64,000 bases of DNA from Sulfuricurvum sp. (lineage in GTDB: Bacteria > Campylobacterota > Campylobacteria > Campylobacterales > Sulfurimonadaceae): positions 1 to 64,000 of the forward strand of contig JAUYAU010000008.1 of NCBI GenBank assembly GCA_030693335.1, read 5' to 3'. The notes beneath the pieces were generated by a model. It saw only the letters and a list, made by a program, of their open reading frames with translations, did no database searches and was not told where the DNA came from. The position numbers and the translations under genes are program-made. Positions 1 to 8,536 of the stretch are shown here, piece by piece (position 1 is the first letter of the stretch; the number at the start of each line of letters is the position of its first letter).

Positions 1-133
1 GAAACTAAACCATAGACCTCGAAAAATACTTGGCTATAAAACTCCGCATGAAGTGTTCTTTGCTAAAATTGCACAATGGATTGATGACTCGAAGCTACAC
101 TATAAAAATAACGTTGTTGCACTTGATTGTTGA
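1..133 (+). pseudogene. IS30-family transposase, C-terminal end only (cut by window edge)
   Basis: Reading from base 2 gives 43 residues and a TGA stop. They include RPRKILGYKTPHEVF, which resembles the conserved C-terminal end of IS30-type DDE transposases (the RPRKxLGYxTPxE region). The rest lies before the window, so it cannot be seen whether the gene is intact. It sits outside the island, 79 bases left of the attL repeat. No IS terminal inverted repeat could be identified downstream with confidence. Confidence 0.7.
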
Positions 134-212
134 ATGGGCGAATTAAGTTTGAAATACTTTCATGTAGTAGTAATGATTTGTAGTAACGAAGTAGTTGAAA
201 ACACGGTGTAGT

Positions 213-269
213 GGAGTTTATAGATGGTGGCGAGAGAGGGACTCGAACCCTCGACCTCCGGCTTATGAG
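213..269. repeat. attL: 57-bp direct repeat, displaced 3' part of tRNA-Met
   Basis: These bases are identical to 25554-25610. They cover the CCA end, acceptor 3' strand, T arm, variable loop and anticodon stem-loop up to the anticodon (read on the minus strand), plus 12 bases beyond the CCA. The match stops at base 270, where the sequence no longer follows tRNA. This copy cannot be a functional tRNA because the 5' half is missing, which is the expected product of integration into a tRNA 3' end. Confidence 0.93.
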
Positions 270-357
270 GCAAGAATGCCGTGGTTCTTTAAAATTTATA
301 TTACTTGTTAAAGCCCTATATTGCGAGATACTTAATTCCAATTAATTCTTTTAGCTG

Positions 358-363
358 TATAAT
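358..363 (+). promoter_or_regulatory. Putative -10 box (TATAAT) of the integrase gene
   Basis: A perfect TATAAT lies 53 bases before the integrase start, in a T-rich stretch, as is common for Campylobacterota sigma70 promoters. No clear -35 box is seen. The tandem TGTCACCC repeats lie just downstream, between this box and the start codon. Confidence 0.5.
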
Positions 364-376
364 AATTCCACAAAAG

Positions 377-398
377 GTGTCACCCAAGAGTGTCACCC
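377..398. repeat. Tandem GTGTCACCC repeat, putative integrase arm site (left)
   Basis: GTGTCACCC occurs twice (377-385 and 390-398, period 13). The same doublet with period 12 occurs just inside the right end at 25475-25495. Paired short repeats inside both att ends are the usual layout of integrase arm-binding sites. The left copy lies in the 5' leader of the integrase gene, so binding could also repress it. Function is inferred from position. Confidence 0.55.
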
Positions 399-416
399 AT
401 ATATTGGAGAAGCATT

Positions 417-1556
417 ATGGCTATAGATATGAGTGAGTTCAGTGAAAATGTAGAGGCAGGGCTAAAAGCCAACAAAGACTTCACACGATTCTTTTACAGA
501 TTCAAATCTGACGGAACCACGAAGCGAGGAATACTCGATTACTCCGATAAAGATTGGGATAAACGAACCCGCACTGCTAAAGCCAAAACCGCTCTATCTG
601 ATGAAAAGAACAAGCAAGTCAATACAAGTGTCAACTTCACCGAGAACAGCCGACTCAGCGATGTAGCTAACCTCTATTTTGAAAAGTCGTGTGATGTATC
701 TAGCTGGACGAATGAACGAAAAGATGCTTACAATCTTTATTGTAAGGATGGTATCGGTAAAAAACGTATCAAGGATATCCGCCAAGTCGACATCGATTCA
801 CTCCGTAAAAGCATGGAGCTGAAGGGTCATTCTGAACAAACCAAAAACGGATGCAGTCCACGAACTATCAAGAAAGTTCTACTGCAAATCCTCAGACCTA
901 TCATGCAATATGCCATAGATAATAAGGTACTGAGCGATATGCCTAATATTAAAGCACCAAAATTAAACCGCCAAAAGAAGATAGTAGAGGATGCAGGAAA
1001 CAAATTAGCGACACTATTTAAAACAATCATGACCATTTACGAAGATGAGCCATTCTATCGCGCCCTCTTCCTCTTTGCTCTGTATGGCAGACGTTGGAAT
1101 GAGATTCGTACCCTACAGTGGAGTGACGTTAATTTTTTAACCAGTCGATACACTATCCGAGCCGAGAACAATAAAATAGACCAGAACCAAACTTACGAGT
1201 TATCCGCACCTATCGCAGAAGCATTATCCTGTATGCAAGATGATCGTAGTGGATTAGTCTTCAAATCACCCGTCACTGGCACGGAGCTTTATCCTCCAAA
1301 AAAGCAATTAACAAAAATAAAAGATACCGCAAAAATTCCTGAGCTTACAATGCACTACTTCCGTCATATACTCGTATCAGCAATGGGAGAGGCAGGAACC
1401 GCTACAACCATCCTATCGGCTTCGTTAGGGCATACAAATCTCGATACAGTTAATAACTTCTATCTCAGTGCGAACCATACCAAAGCATCGCAGGAAGCGA
1501 ATAAAGCCATAGCTAATCTAACTCAAATAAAACCAAAAAGTGAGATAGTAGAGTGA
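417..1556 (+). CDS. int: Tyrosine recombinase (phage-type integrase)
   Basis: This 379-residue site-specific recombinase would integrate and excise the island at tRNA-Met. The N-terminal half fits the SAM-like core-binding arm (about 78-170). The catalytic domain (about 195-360) shows the usual residues: Arg226 in GRRWNEIRTL, His313 and Arg316 in HYFRH, His339 in LGHTNLD and Tyr349 in NNFY. The ATG at 417 is chosen because GGAGAAGC lies just before it; an in-frame ATG at 390 overlaps the TGTCACCC repeats and has no such site. The gene points into the island away from attL. Confidence 0.92.
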   Translation: MAIDMSEFSENVEAGLKANKDFTRFFYRFKSDGTTKRGILDYSDKDWDKRTRTAKAKTALSDEKNKQVNTSVNFTENSRLSDVANLYFEKSCDVSSWTNERKDAYNLYCKDGIGKKRIKDIRQVDIDSLRKSMELKGHSEQTKNGCSPRTIKKVLLQILRPIMQYAIDNKVLSDMPNIKAPKLNRQKKIVEDAGNKLATLFKTIMTIYEDEPFYRALFLFALYGRRWNEIRTLQWSDVNFLTSRYTIRAENNKIDQNQTYELSAPIAEALSCMQDDRSGLVFKSPVTGTELYPPKKQLTKIKDTAKIPELTMHYFRHILVSAMGEAGTATTILSASLGHTNLDTVNNFYLSANHTKASQEANKAIANLTQIKPKSEIVE

Positions 1557-1824
1557 TAGCAATCCAAACATCAAAATGATGACTTTGATACTTACAGCTG
1601 CCCCAATCTCTCCGCTTTAAACACTGTACGCAATAAACTGTACCAAACGACTTATTTTATCATCTTCAATTACTAATACTTCAAGGGAAATTTCTAAATT
1701 TTTCCATGCCAAAAATATTTTCTTTGTAATCCATAATTCAATTGTTAAGTAATTAGAAGAGCTCATAAGCTAATTATTTACATCAATAGAAGTCGATTTC
1801 TAAATTTACTACAAGGCAATTATT

Positions 1825-2061
1825 ATGTTTCAAAATTTAGTACAACAAGCGGTAACGTATCCGCAATATAGCAAAAGATGGTTATCGCCTGATAGCCTTG
1901 AAAAAGAGTACGGCTTTAGTAAATCTAGCCAAGCAAAAATGAGAATGGCTTCGAGCAATTCAACTATTCCTTTTAGCAAAATAAACGGTAAGTACATTCG
2001 TTATGATAGATTGCTTATCGATCAGTGGTTAGAAGAGCATCAAGTACAAGGAGCTTTTTGA
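1825..2061 (+). CDS. Small helix-turn-helix DNA-binding protein, AlpA/excisionase-like
   Basis: This 78-residue protein carries the pattern WLSPDSLEKEYGFSKSS followed by KINGKYIRYDRLLIDQWLEEH. That is the winged-helix arrangement of MerR/AlpA/excisionase-type domains, where a recognition helix follows 'SPxxLEKEYGFS' and the wing ends with 'YxRxDxDxWL'. Its stop codon TGA overlaps the ATG of the helicase gene, so the two are probably translationally coupled. The role could be directing excision or activating the replication gene; the sequence does not decide. The 268 bases upstream hold no gene, only AT-rich sequence with two TTTCTAAATTT repeats. Confidence 0.7.
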   Translation: MFQNLVQQAVTYPQYSKRWLSPDSLEKEYGFSKSSQAKMRMASSNSTIPFSKINGKYIRYDRLLIDQWLEEHQVQGAF

Positions 2062-3830
2062 TGATGAATAATTATATAACACCTTACTCAATGATGGGAA
2101 AAAGATATGCCAATGATATAAATCAAGCAGTAGATTATGATTATGATCTACCATCAAATAGCCTTGAATCCTATTTAGAAAAGCATGAATCGGAAGATAG
2201 TGAATTTAGTAAGTGCTACAAAAAATTCAAGGAGAATCAAATAGGGAAAAAAAATATTATTTTACCTACCGTGTTGAGTTATTTCCTTGAAAATAACATG
2301 CTAGCAGACAATAAAGAACTTTACGAGCAAATTGTAAAGTTCTTTGATTATGCCGTAGCTAATAATTTGTTACACAGGACAAAGCGAGACTCTTATCAAA
2401 AGACTCTAAATAAAGCATTGTTTCAAGACAATGCAAATTATGTAAATACAAATCTTACAACCTATGTGGAACTAGCTTTTGCTCAATATGAAGTTGATAA
2501 TTTCCGCAAAACAACTAACAATGAGATCATTAACCGCATTCATCAAAATGGGGGAGCTATTTATTTAAATAGTCATATGAAAATGTATATTAAGCTTTCA
2601 AAAGAGAGTAAAGGAAAGTGGTACACTTTTCGAGAAGCAGAACGTTATCTGTATAGAATGCTTGGCTTATCTATCAAAATAACTGAAGCTCTTGAAGATG
2701 CCATGAGTGATACAGATACAGGCATTATTGAAAAAAAACATACTATCTCCATCCATGAACTAAAGGTTATACATGGGAACAAGTTTCGTCCTACCATTCT
2801 AAAGGAATATTTTGAAGAGGATGGAATTACCTATAAAAATTCGTTCATACCGACAAAGTATATGCAATTGCAAGGAGAGCATACAAGGCTGCCAAAATCA
2901 ATTTTAGATCTTATCTATCATCTCCTTGGCTATAATGAAAAGAAGTTTCACTTTTTCCTGAATTGGCTCGCATTTTTTTTCAAATATTTGAAAAAATCGC
3001 AAATCGCAATAGTCTTGATTGGAAGTCAAGGGGCAGGCAAAGGGATATTGTTTGGAATAATTAGTGAATTATTTGGCAAAAATTATTGCATCACAATTAA
3101 TGATGAAAGCTTAAGCACTAAATTTAAGGCTGGAATAATTCGTGACATGCTATTTTGTAATTTTGATGAAATAACATCAAATACGAGTAAGAAAAATGAG
3201 AGTTTTATTAAAGCTATCATAACAAACTCATCTATTTCTCTTGAAGAAAAAAATGTAACGATGGAAGAAGAGACTGAACTGTATAGTCAATCTTTATTCT
3301 CTTCAAACCATATGAAAGCGTTAAAAATTCCAAAAGATGACAGAAGACTTATGGTATCTATTACCGGAGAAGACTTACTAAACGTGAATTATTTGGGTTA
3401 TCGTGATTACCAAAATTTGAAAGCAGCTATCGATAACGATATGGAGGAATTCGCTAAATATCTCAAAAACTATCCCGTAGATATACGCATGGCAAATTCA
3501 GTACTTGATACCCCTGAAAGAAGAGCTATGATGAATTCATCCGGGAATCATTTTGAAGCATTGCATCGAGCGCTCATAACCAAAGATATTTCTTATCTTG
3601 ATGAGTTAAAAGATACGGATTATGCTCTCTATGTTAAGATCAAATCCAGTTTAGAAAGAGGGGAAATTGACAGAGCTGATATAAAATTAATTTATAATAC
3701 ACTTCATACAGGAAGAAAAGTAAGCACCAAGGAAATAATGGAAAAATTCAGAGAGCTGAAACCGTACGACGTATTTTCACTGGAAAATTCATTTCATAGA
3801 GGTAACAGTCATTACTTCCGTTTACCATAA
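2061..3830 (+). CDS. D5/DUF5906-type helicase-like NTPase, probable element replication protein
   Basis: This 589-residue protein has a Walker A motif GSQGAGKG (321-328) and a Walker B NFDEI (367-371) in the arrangement of superfamily 3 phage/plasmid helicases of the D5/DUF5906 group. These unwind DNA at element origins. The N-terminal 300 residues show no recognisable primase motif. The ATG at 2061 overlaps the stop of the preceding gene and has AAGGAG 8 bases upstream; ATG 2064 is an alternative. A replication protein next to the integrase suggests the excised circle can replicate. AT-rich composition differs from the core genes to the right. Confidence 0.8.
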   Translation: MMNNYITPYSMMGKRYANDINQAVDYDYDLPSNSLESYLEKHESEDSEFSKCYKKFKENQIGKKNIILPTVLSYFLENNMLADNKELYEQIVKFFDYAVANNLLHRTKRDSYQKTLNKALFQDNANYVNTNLTTYVELAFAQYEVDNFRKTTNNEIINRIHQNGGAIYLNSHMKMYIKLSKESKGKWYTFREAERYLYRMLGLSIKITEALEDAMSDTDTGIIEKKHTISIHELKVIHGNKFRPTILKEYFEEDGITYKNSFIPTKYMQLQGEHTRLPKSILDLIYHLLGYNEKKFHFFLNWLAFFFKYLKKSQIAIVLIGSQGAGKGILFGIISELFGKNYCITINDESLSTKFKAGIIRDMLFCNFDEITSNTSKKNESFIKAIITNSSISLEEKNVTMEEETELYSQSLFSSNHMKALKIPKDDRRLMVSITGEDLLNVNYLGYRDYQNLKAAIDNDMEEFAKYLKNYPVDIRMANSVLDTPERRAMMNSSGNHFEALHRALITKDISYLDELKDTDYALYVKIKSSLERGEIDRADIKLIYNTLHTGRKVSTKEIMEKFRELKPYDVFSLENSFHRGNSHYFRLP

Positions 3831-3848
3831 AATAATCTCTAAGTAGCA

Positions 3849-3889
3849 TAAAGCCCGCTAAAAAGCCGGGCTTTATGTTGGGCTTTTTT
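3849..3889 (+). terminator. Rho-independent terminator after the helicase gene
   Basis: TAAAGCCCG (3849-3857) pairs perfectly with CGGGCTTTA (3867-3875). A second GGGC and a run of six T follow (3884-3889). It lies between the convergent ends of the helicase and metallopeptidase genes and may act on both strands. Confidence 0.75.
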
Positions 3890-3935
3890 AAAATTTAAAC
3901 GAAGTGGCTCTTATCCAATAATTATAACAAACAGT

Positions 3936-4649
3936 TCAATACCCAATCCTACAAAGTTTTAACTGCTCTTTTCTACTTTGCCAATCGCTCATACATTCAT
4001 CAAGTAGCCTTTTAAAATTATCATTATGATGCCGCTCTTTTAGATGCAATAGTTCATGCACTACAATATACTCGATACATTCTCTCGGAACTTTTGCGAG
4101 TTCGAGATTAAAAAGCGCCTTTTTACCTTCGATTTTACAGCTGCCCCATTTGGTTTTCATTTTCTGAATTTTCCAACCGCTTAATTCTACACCCATATTT
4201 TTTTGCCATTTATCTACAAGCACTACCAACTCATGCTTGAGATTATCTCTGTAATACTCCTCTAACACCTGCAATCTATTTGCAGGTGTCGTATTATCTT
4301 TGACATAAAGGTCTAATTTTGAATGCTTTTTAACGATCTCATGTTTACCATATCGATATATGACATTGAGTAAATAACGTTTCCCAAACAGATAATGACT
4401 CTCTCCGCTTACCATCTCTCTGAGGGTTTGTCTTGGCTGATTCAAAAATGCCTTTTGCCGCTTTTTGATCCATGAAAGTTTCGAGATAACCGCTAAACGA
4501 ACCGCTTCGTTATCCAAATGTACAGGTGCAGCGACTCGAATCCTTCCAAATGGCGGATAAACACCAATATGCAGATTTTTAATATCTCTTTTTTCAATCA
4601 AAATTTCCAAATCACTAACGATAATTCTGTTTTGGCTACTTATATTCAT
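3936..4649 (-). CDS. YgjP/SprT-like zinc metallopeptidase (M48-like) of the hsd operon
   Basis: This 237-residue protein has VVHELLHLKERHH near the C-terminus, where HExxH binds zinc, preceded by KTKWGSC. Both are typical of YgjP/DUF45 metallopeptidases. ATG 4649 is chosen because family similarity starts there; it overlaps the 3' end of hsdR by 14 bases. An in-frame start at 4703 would overlap more. Genes of this family are frequent partners of hsdR in type I restriction operons, where their function is not settled. It is the last gene of the eight-gene hsd/qat operon. A proteolytic role in controlling restriction is possible but inferred. Confidence 0.8.
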   Translation of the reverse strand: MNISSQNRIIVSDLEILIEKRDIKNLHIGVYPPFGRIRVAAPVHLDNEAVRLAVISKLSWIKKRQKAFLNQPRQTLREMVSGESHYLFGKRYLLNVIYRYGKHEIVKKHSKLDLYVKDNTTPANRLQVLEEYYRDNLKHELVVLVDKWQKNMGVELSGWKIQKMKTKWGSCKIEGKKALFNLELAKVPRECIEYIVVHELLHLKERHHNDNFKRLLDECMSDWQSRKEQLKLCRIGY

Positions 4650-7600
4650 GTTGTGCTTTGATAATTCCCATGATCGCATCAGTTTTCTCTTTTTGCTCAC
4701 CAAGTGCAGTTTCTACCGCATTACGAACACGTCTTTCTTTCATCATATTACCAACCCAATCATCTTTTTTGTTTGACAAAACCGCATCATGAACCGCTAG
4801 AACGAGTCTTTCATCGCTGTCTAGATTATCAAATAACGCCTTTTTCCCTTTGCTATTGATCGATACTGGAGTTAGGGATTCAGCGTTATTAGATTCCATC
4901 GGATCTTTTACTTTGGATGCTAAATCTTTTATCTTTTCGAGATACTCTTTGTAGTTGAGCATTTCCTCTCTTCGCATCCGTATAATCTCATCCAAAAGTT
5001 CCGACATTTTTTCGTAGTATTTCGGATTGACGGGATTTTCATCGATAATAAGCTTACGGATATTGTTCTCTATCGCTTCACTCATGGCATCATTATTCCG
5101 CATACCTTTGGGCATATGGTTGACAAATTCATCAGCATCTTTCCCCAAGATCAGTTCTACGAGACTCATATTGTCAAAATCACTCACCACTTCGCTATCA
5201 TCAGCTCTGATATACATATCTATCAACTGTCTCATGGCAGGATCAAAAAGTTTCATGTCGATGTAGTCACCACTGGCGAGTTTAATCTCTTCACGGATTT
5301 TTTCGTAGTATTCGACTTCTTTCTTGATCTCTTGGATACGCTCCAATGAATACCCTGCCTCTTCGTATTCCCCCGCTATATTTGCATAGCTTCGAATCAA
5401 TGCCACGACACTCTTATACAGTAGCAATCTTTTCGGTTCATTCTCTTTAAGAGCCTCTTTATCGCTTGTGTCATTACCGCAGAAGTAGTGGATATAATCG
5501 ATCTGTTTTTTCGGTACTTCGACTGGTTCACACAACGCTTTTAGACTTTCGAGTGATTCTTCGAGCCGCTCTTTAGCTGTTTTGAGCCTATCAGTCAAAA
5601 GATGCGCTACGTCTTCTTTGTCGAATCCATCGAGTGCTCCACTCGTATAATCTTCAATCGCACCCTCTATTTTGTTAAAAAGATCCTGATAATCCACAAT
5701 GTAACCATACTCTTTATCATCTCCATCAAGTCTATTGACACGGCAAATTGCTTGGAAGAGTGCATGATCTCTCAGTTTTTTATCGATATATAAATACGTT
5801 GCGCTTGGGGCATCAAATCCTGTCAATAGCTTGTCCACGACAATGAGAAGTCGCATTTGCCCAGGTTCGTCGATAAACTTCTTTTTGACCTGTTTTTCAA
5901 ACTCTTCCACTTTTTTAATCGCTTCGTCTTCACGCTCTTCAAAATAGGTAGAGAGCATCTTTTTATACACTTCGTATTTGAGCAGGTCTTCGTTTTGTCC
6001 TTCTCCGCTCTCTTGCCCTTTGATATCCACAATAGAAGGCATATAACTCGTCACGATCGCCACTTTCTCTTTGAGATCGGTTTTGGAAAATATCTCATAG
6101 GTTTTACATGCTTCATAAACGGAGGAACATACCAACATCGCATTACCGCGTCCATCCATCAGACGGGGCTTGGTCTCCATATCGATAAGAATGTCCTGCG
6201 CGATCTGTTCGAGTCTTGATTTGGACGAGAGTACCTTTTGAAGCGTTCCCCAGCGCTGTTTGAGTTGCGTTTTGGCGATGTCAGTCAGACCTTTGGTTTT
6301 AAGGTCAAACCACTCATCGATCTTCTTTTGATTACCGATGTTTTGTTCAATATTTCTCGCCTCATATTGCAGATCAAGTACAACACCATCCGCCACCGCT
6401 TCATCAAATTTATATGTGTGGATATAAGATCCAAAAACTTCGATACTCTTTTGCTTATCAGCTTTGAGCAGAGGTGTACCCGTGAATCCAATAAACATAG
6501 CATTAGGAAGGAGCATCTTCATCGCTTTATTCAACTCACCGGATTGTGTTCGGTGGCATTCATCGACAAAGACAAACAGCTCTCCCTTGGGTTTAAAATC
6601 TTTAGGAAGCGAATTTTGCAGCTCACGAATAAATTCATCCATCCCATCAGCATTTTTTTTCTCATGACTTCCAAATTTATGTACCAACGTACACATGAGC
6701 CACTCGATGTCTTTGTTCAGAACTCCGATCAAATCTTTGCCATTTTTAGTGCGATAAATTTGTTCTTCGACTCCTTTAAATACTTTTTCGATCTGTTCGT
6801 CCAACTCTGTACGATCGGTTATGACAAGCACTCTTGCATTCGTGATATTTTCCCGTATCCATTTCGCCAGCCACACCATCGTAAGCGATTTGCCGCTGCC
6901 TTGTGTATGCCAAACGATACCACCTTCACGTTTGGAGATATGGCGTTGCGCCGCTTTAACACCAAAATATTGGTTTTGACGACACGCTTTTTTAGTGCCG
7001 CTGTCAAAGAGAATGAAATCGTGCAGTAGTTCTATCAATCGTTTTTTGTTAAGCAGCCTGACAATGTCGCAATCTAGTCGATTTGTCCCCCCATCACAGA
7101 GAGTATTAGGAAAGAATTTATTCTCTTTTGCATCCATTTTCGAGTTGTACTCGGGATTTTCTTCTTTCCATTCCAGATAATATTTTTCAGGGGTAGCGGT
7201 TGTACCGTAGCGCAATCCTTCTGTATCGTTTCCTGCAAGCACCAATTGCATCGTCGAAAAGAAATCACGGATAAACTCTTTCTTTTGGTTATCAAGATTC
7301 TGACGTATTCCCTCGCTCACGGAGACACTGGAGCGTTTGAGTTCGAGTACGGCGATAGCAATACCATTGATGTAAAGGACAATATCGGGACGTTTTTTAT
7401 TTTCACCTTTGACACTGACTTCTTCGGCAATGTAAAAATCATTCGCATCGGTATCTTTCCAATCGATTAACCAAACCGTCTGTGTTTTACTTCCGACATC
7501 CTCTTTTACCTTGACCCCATAGCGCAGCAACAGATAAAACGCTTTATTCGCATCATAGAGTTTACGCCCGCCACCGATAGCCGTCGCTTGATCGATCTCA

Positions 7601-7806
7601 CGGAAAGTTTTAGTAATAAGTGCATCACTGATACCTCGCCCTCTGAGCCATGATGAGAGAAGAGTTTCATCGATATTTTTGTTGTTGTCTTTGTCTTGTA
7701 GATTACCAAGATAGGTGTAACCGAGATTGAGCCCTTTGGTCTTTTTATCAAAGAGTTTGATGACCCTGTTCTGAGTTGCCCGTTCGTTTTGTCCTACATC
7801 ACTCAT
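4636..7806 (-). CDS. hsdR: Type I restriction enzyme R subunit HsdR
   Basis: This 1056-residue protein is the ATP-driven translocase and nuclease of the type I complex. The N-terminal nuclease core shows RPDIVLYINGIAIAVLELK, giving the PD-(D/E)xK residues Asp141, Glu155 and Lys157. The motor has Walker A TQGSGKS (301-307), DECH (415-418) and GFTGTPLL. Length fits the family. The start ATG overlaps the end of qatD by 8 bases, so hsdR is separated from hsdM/hsdS by four Qat genes yet stays in one operon. No frameshift or loss of a motif is seen, so the enzyme looks active. Confidence 0.95.
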   Translation of the reverse strand: MSDVGQNERATQNRVIKLFDKKTKGLNLGYTYLGNLQDKDNNKNIDETLLSSWLRGRGISDALITKTFREIDQATAIGGGRKLYDANKAFYLLLRYGVKVKEDVGSKTQTVWLIDWKDTDANDFYIAEEVSVKGENKKRPDIVLYINGIAIAVLELKRSSVSVSEGIRQNLDNQKKEFIRDFFSTMQLVLAGNDTEGLRYGTTATPEKYYLEWKEENPEYNSKMDAKENKFFPNTLCDGGTNRLDCDIVRLLNKKRLIELLHDFILFDSGTKKACRQNQYFGVKAAQRHISKREGGIVWHTQGSGKSLTMVWLAKWIRENITNARVLVITDRTELDEQIEKVFKGVEEQIYRTKNGKDLIGVLNKDIEWLMCTLVHKFGSHEKKNADGMDEFIRELQNSLPKDFKPKGELFVFVDECHRTQSGELNKAMKMLLPNAMFIGFTGTPLLKADKQKSIEVFGSYIHTYKFDEAVADGVVLDLQYEARNIEQNIGNQKKIDEWFDLKTKGLTDIAKTQLKQRWGTLQKVLSSKSRLEQIAQDILIDMETKPRLMDGRGNAMLVCSSVYEACKTYEIFSKTDLKEKVAIVTSYMPSIVDIKGQESGEGQNEDLLKYEVYKKMLSTYFEEREDEAIKKVEEFEKQVKKKFIDEPGQMRLLIVVDKLLTGFDAPSATYLYIDKKLRDHALFQAICRVNRLDGDDKEYGYIVDYQDLFNKIEGAIEDYTSGALDGFDKEDVAHLLTDRLKTAKERLEESLESLKALCEPVEVPKKQIDYIHYFCGNDTSDKEALKENEPKRLLLYKSVVALIRSYANIAGEYEEAGYSLERIQEIKKEVEYYEKIREEIKLASGDYIDMKLFDPAMRQLIDMYIRADDSEVVSDFDNMSLVELILGKDADEFVNHMPKGMRNNDAMSEAIENNIRKLIIDENPVNPKYYEKMSELLDEIIRMRREEMLNYKEYLEKIKDLASKVKDPMESNNAESLTPVSINSKGKKALFDNLDSDERLVLAVHDAVLSNKKDDWVGNMMKERRVRNAVETALGEQKEKTDAIMGIIKAQHEYK

Positions 7807-8536
7807 CTGTTGCCTCTAATATTGTATTTAGATTTATTTTTAACTGTAAAATGACATCAGTATAGTTACATTGCCATATCTTTTCTAAAGTACTAACAAT
7901 ATTGATAGCTTCCCAAGGATATATAGTGTTATTTTTAACTGTTGCAAATGGACCATCAGATTCTGGCAAAATTCTATTTTTGGGTATCTTTGCAATCAAA
8001 GACAAACCTTTTTGAGTATTACACATTGCAGGATTTATACTAAACCAGCAATCAAGCTCAATCGCATTCTCTAATTCACCAACCTTACCTGTAAACCAAT
8101 GTAAAATTGGTGTTCCACAGTTTGAATACTTACTGAGTAAATTCAATACAGTTGATTCTGCCCCACGAGAATGGATACTGATGATTTTTCCATTTTGAGA
8201 TTCGCACTCTTGTAGCACTCTCTCAAAAATACTTGTTTGAAGTAAAAGTGATTTAGAAAACCTATTGCTTCCATCAATTCCTACTTCCCCAACAAAGTTA
8301 GTAGTTTTTATACAATCTATTAATAAGTCAAGTTCATTAGCTTTAGCTTCAACAATTTCAGGATGTAATCCTACCGATACATGAATATTTTTATATTTTT
8401 CAAAAACTTTAGATGTTGCAATCCAAGCTCTAGGACTCGTGGTAACAGCTAATGTAAATAAATTATCTTTATTCACTTTATCTAGTATTTTTAATGCATC
8501 TGGATATAAATCAAGGTGTGTATGCATATCAATCAT
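7799..8536 (-). CDS. qatD: QatD, TatD-like metal-dependent hydrolase/nuclease of the Qat defence system
   Basis: This 245-residue TIM-barrel hydrolase has the full TatD metal-ligand set: His5 and His7 (MHTHLD), Glu84 (GEVGID), His122 (IHSRG), His146 (LHWFTG) and Asp194 (PESDGP). ATG 8536 is chosen because the HxH motif must lie near the N-terminus; it overlaps the qatC stop by 8 bases. An upstream in-frame ATG at 8563 adds nine residues unlike the family. TatD enzymes are usually DNases. In this context it is the fourth Qat component rather than a housekeeping tatD. Confidence 0.88.
   Translation of the reverse strand: MIDMHTHLDLYPDALKILDKVNKDNLFTLAVTTSPRAWIATSKVFEKYKNIHVSVGLHPEIVEAKANELDLLIDCIKTTNFVGEVGIDGSNRFSKSLLLQTSIFERVLQECESQNGKIISIHSRGAESTVLNLLSKYSNCGTPILHWFTGKVGELENAIELDCWFSINPAMCNTQKGLSLIAKIPKNRILPESDGPFATVKNNTIYPWEAINIVSTLEKIWQCNYTDVILQLKINLNTILEATDE

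Noticed and set aside
213-269. A second functional tRNA-Met
   Set aside because: Only the 3' part matches; the D arm and 5' acceptor strand are missing, so it is an att remnant.
6238-7029. 263-codon open frame opposite hsdR
   Set aside because: It lies wholly antisense to the conserved motor domain of hsdR and has no recognisable motif; other long frames opposite gyrA, groEL and hsdM were rejected for the same reason.
7799-8536. Housekeeping TatD DNase
   Set aside because: Its overlap with qatC and hsdR on an island makes it part of the defence operon.
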